From the NCBI GenBank assembly GCA_963924555.1, contig OZ004587.1, positions 1,054,001-1,118,000 of the forward strand: 64,000 nucleotides of DNA, written 5' to 3'. The stretch is from Crambe crambe (Eukaryota; Porifera; Demospongiae; Poecilosclerida; Crambeidae). The notes beneath the pieces are model-generated. The model ran no database searches, was not told the DNA's origin, and saw nothing but the letters and a program-made list of their open reading frames with translations. Shown one piece after another: positions 62,901 through 64,000 of this stretch. The position numbers and the translations under genes are program-made. Position 1 is the first letter of the stretch, and the number at the start of each line of letters is the position of its first letter.

Positions 62901-64000
62901 AGAAGAAGCAAGCAAGGAGCACTTAAGTCAGAGCAGCAAGAAAACCAGCACCTAACTGCTTATAAGTGAGATGTGCCTGACAATGTGCGAGTATGTAAAG
63001 ATCATTACATGTATGTACATGGCAGTTACGCTGAAGAAGATGGATGGATATACAGATAGAGAAGGAGAAGGAAAGGGGGAAGGGATCCGGGAGGAGAGGA
63101 GGGAGGGAAGAAAGGTGGGAGGAGAGGGAGGGAGAGAGGAAAGTGGGAGGGGGAGGGAGGGAGAGAGGAAAGTGGAAGGGGAAGGGAGGAGAGGGAGGAA
63201 GGAAAGGGGGAGGAGAAGAAAGAGGGGAGATGGATATCCCTCTGTATGAATGCATCCAAACATGATTCCATCACAGTACTGCACTGCACTGTACTCACTG
63301 TTTTCATTTTGATGAGAAAGCTTTCTTTCTCTTCTTCTTTCTTTGTGATCCTCTCCAGATCATCATAGTCGATGCTACTCTCAAGAGGGGAGTAACACTG
63401 TTTGCACCACCTGAACAATACAATAATGATTATAATGTTAACAATGAGGGTGAAATTACATTCAGGCAGTAGGGACAATTATAAGATAAATTGGACATTT
63501 CCCTGTTCGTCTGCAGTATAGCAAACTCAGTGCTATTCCATGATTAGGTGGCCCTGAAACAAGAGCATTTGAAACGAGTTTCTATATACTTACGAATTCA
63601 TGTGTTTGATAAGTTTTAAAGCGGAGAGGGTTTTATCCAGTTTTCCCTTGGAGAATAGGAAGCTGGGACTCTCTGGCAGGAAGATCAGACAGAAGGCAGC
63701 ACTCAGGGCAGGCACTGTGCATAGCATGACGTAGACTCGCCACGACGAGATGTGAATGCTCCCTGCATAAAAAAAAAAAAAAAACAACACAAAAATAATC
63801 GAAAGGGTTTTTCTCTTCTAATAAACTTACGAGCTAAATTGTATAAACTTACCTTAAAACGAGACTTATTAATAAAAAATGATAATTATTATGCTGAAGC
63901 TGATGAACTATTCTAGTTCAAAGAGTAAGACCCCTGTAATTAGTTAGCACCACTTTGATCATGTAATGATGTATTGATTTTCATTCTAAAAGACCACCAG
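59965..64000 (-). CDS. SV2/SVOP-like MFS transporter, 3' part
   Basis: Exons at about 63594-63762, 63299-63410, 62578-62666, 61435-61634, 60802-60967 and 59965-60229 (last). The 5' exons lie beyond the window. Diagnostic blocks: SWRVYVMLCTVPALSAAFCL, LPESPSFLFSKGKLDKTLSA (the SV2 PESPRFxxExGK block after TM6), a charged cytoplasmic loop (ERITKKEEEKESFLIKMKT), LRQSAVLCTIWFTFSFGYYG, WFPEYFKRIEQLEF, FNGISIFGWNALDTISTSEI, FPVRLR and STAFGIQAIFGRIGAILGN. The luminal segment between TM7 and TM8 is only about 35 residues and lacks SV2's pentapeptide repeats, so it is nearer SVOP or a basal SV2 relative. It has sequons (NTSNGDANSSNIS). The C-terminus is Cys/Arg-rich (CICRCCCRPLRRLIQ). Twelve-helix membrane transporter; substrate unknown. 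Confidence 0.88.
60604..60735. mobile_element. MITE, CAGTGGAACCTC family, in SV2-like intron
   Basis: Left end CAGTGGAACCTCATGAAGGA, inner GAGGACAAACCACTCAACAAAGGACAATC and ACTCTATACAAAGGACAAAAGGCTGG-type blocks, and a decayed right end. Preceded by TA. Confidence 0.75.
61704..62455. repeat. 83-bp tandem array, ~9 units
   Basis: Unit ACAGTGAAAACCTGTTTAAT, CAGACCACCCTGTAATGAGA, CCACCTCTCTATTAAGGATG, TCCCAACAGCACCCATTCC in order. Units differ by a few substitutions and some are shortened. It lies between two SV2-like exons and is related to the GGTGGTCTGATTTCACTGTAT repeats in the GPCR spacers. Confidence 0.92.
63056..63232 (+). repeat. Purine-rich (GGGA/GAGG) tract
   Basis: About 175 bp of almost pure A/G with many GGG and GGGGG runs, in an SV2-like intron. 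Capable of G-quadruplex or triplex structure; frames on either strand are low-complexity artefacts. Confidence 0.85.

Noticed and set aside
62923-63284. Pro/Ser-rich or Glu/Gly/Arg-rich frames
   Set aside because: Purine tract in an SV2-like intron; low complexity on both strands.

Overview
The window is animal nuclear DNA. It is AT-rich, has multi-exon genes with GT-AG introns, many short inverted-repeat elements and microsatellites, and no bacterial operon structure. The gene content suggests a demosponge: a dense cluster of intronless, divergent class A-like GPCRs next to sortilin, METTL25, SV2-like and TRIM-NHL genes in a compact genome. The non-coding DNA, rich in TAGCTA and TACGTA words, looks like Amphimedon. 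That species assignment is inference; no database was searched.

Bases 1-34,001 hold a GPCR array. Nine members look open from start to stop or run off the window edge: 1-751, 3207, 5254, 7781, 9750, 15392, 19243, 21211 and 24948. A longer, more divergent member lies at 32694-34001. One copy carries a 4-bp insertion (13547-14612). Four further remnants lie at 11630, 16985, 18485 and 22790. The central part (about 10.72-23.15 kb) is a head-to-tail segmental duplication whose junction at about 17,353 joins two broken GPCR genes. The two halves differ by a foldback insertion (first half), a hAT-like insertion (second half), a small inversion and tracts that look gene-converted. Between 26 and 32.7 kb I see no intact gene, only a decayed LINE reverse-transcriptase piece and palindromic repeats.

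From 35.7 to 45.4 kb (+) lies a METTL25/RRNAD1-type methyltransferase gene with ten recognisable exons; its 5' end was not found. From 54.7 to 46.4 kb (-) lies a complete sortilin (VPS10-domain) gene of about 18 exons, with signal peptide, furin-like propeptide site, beta-propeller, 10CC module, an exon-duplicated Thr-rich stalk, a transmembrane helix and a short tail. At 55.8-57.4 kb (-) is a TRIM/B-box-NHL gene whose frame is broken several times. At 58.74-59.62 kb (+) is a single-exon, secreted protein with the Cys-rich and lipocalin regions of violaxanthin de-epoxidase, an enzyme family otherwise known from plants and algae; this is the most surprising gene here. From 59.96 kb to the right edge (-) lies the 3' part of an SV2/SVOP-like major facilitator transporter gene.

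The genes do not form one pathway. The GPCR array is a lineage-specific receptor family spreading by local duplication. The right half holds ordinary single genes with introns full of short inverted-repeat elements, minisatellites and microsatellites. The strongest possible novelties are the animal VDE-like gene, the GPCR family with its conserved extracellular motif and altered TM7, and two tiny perfect palindromes sharing their terminal 8 bp, each flanked by an exact 7-bp direct repeat.
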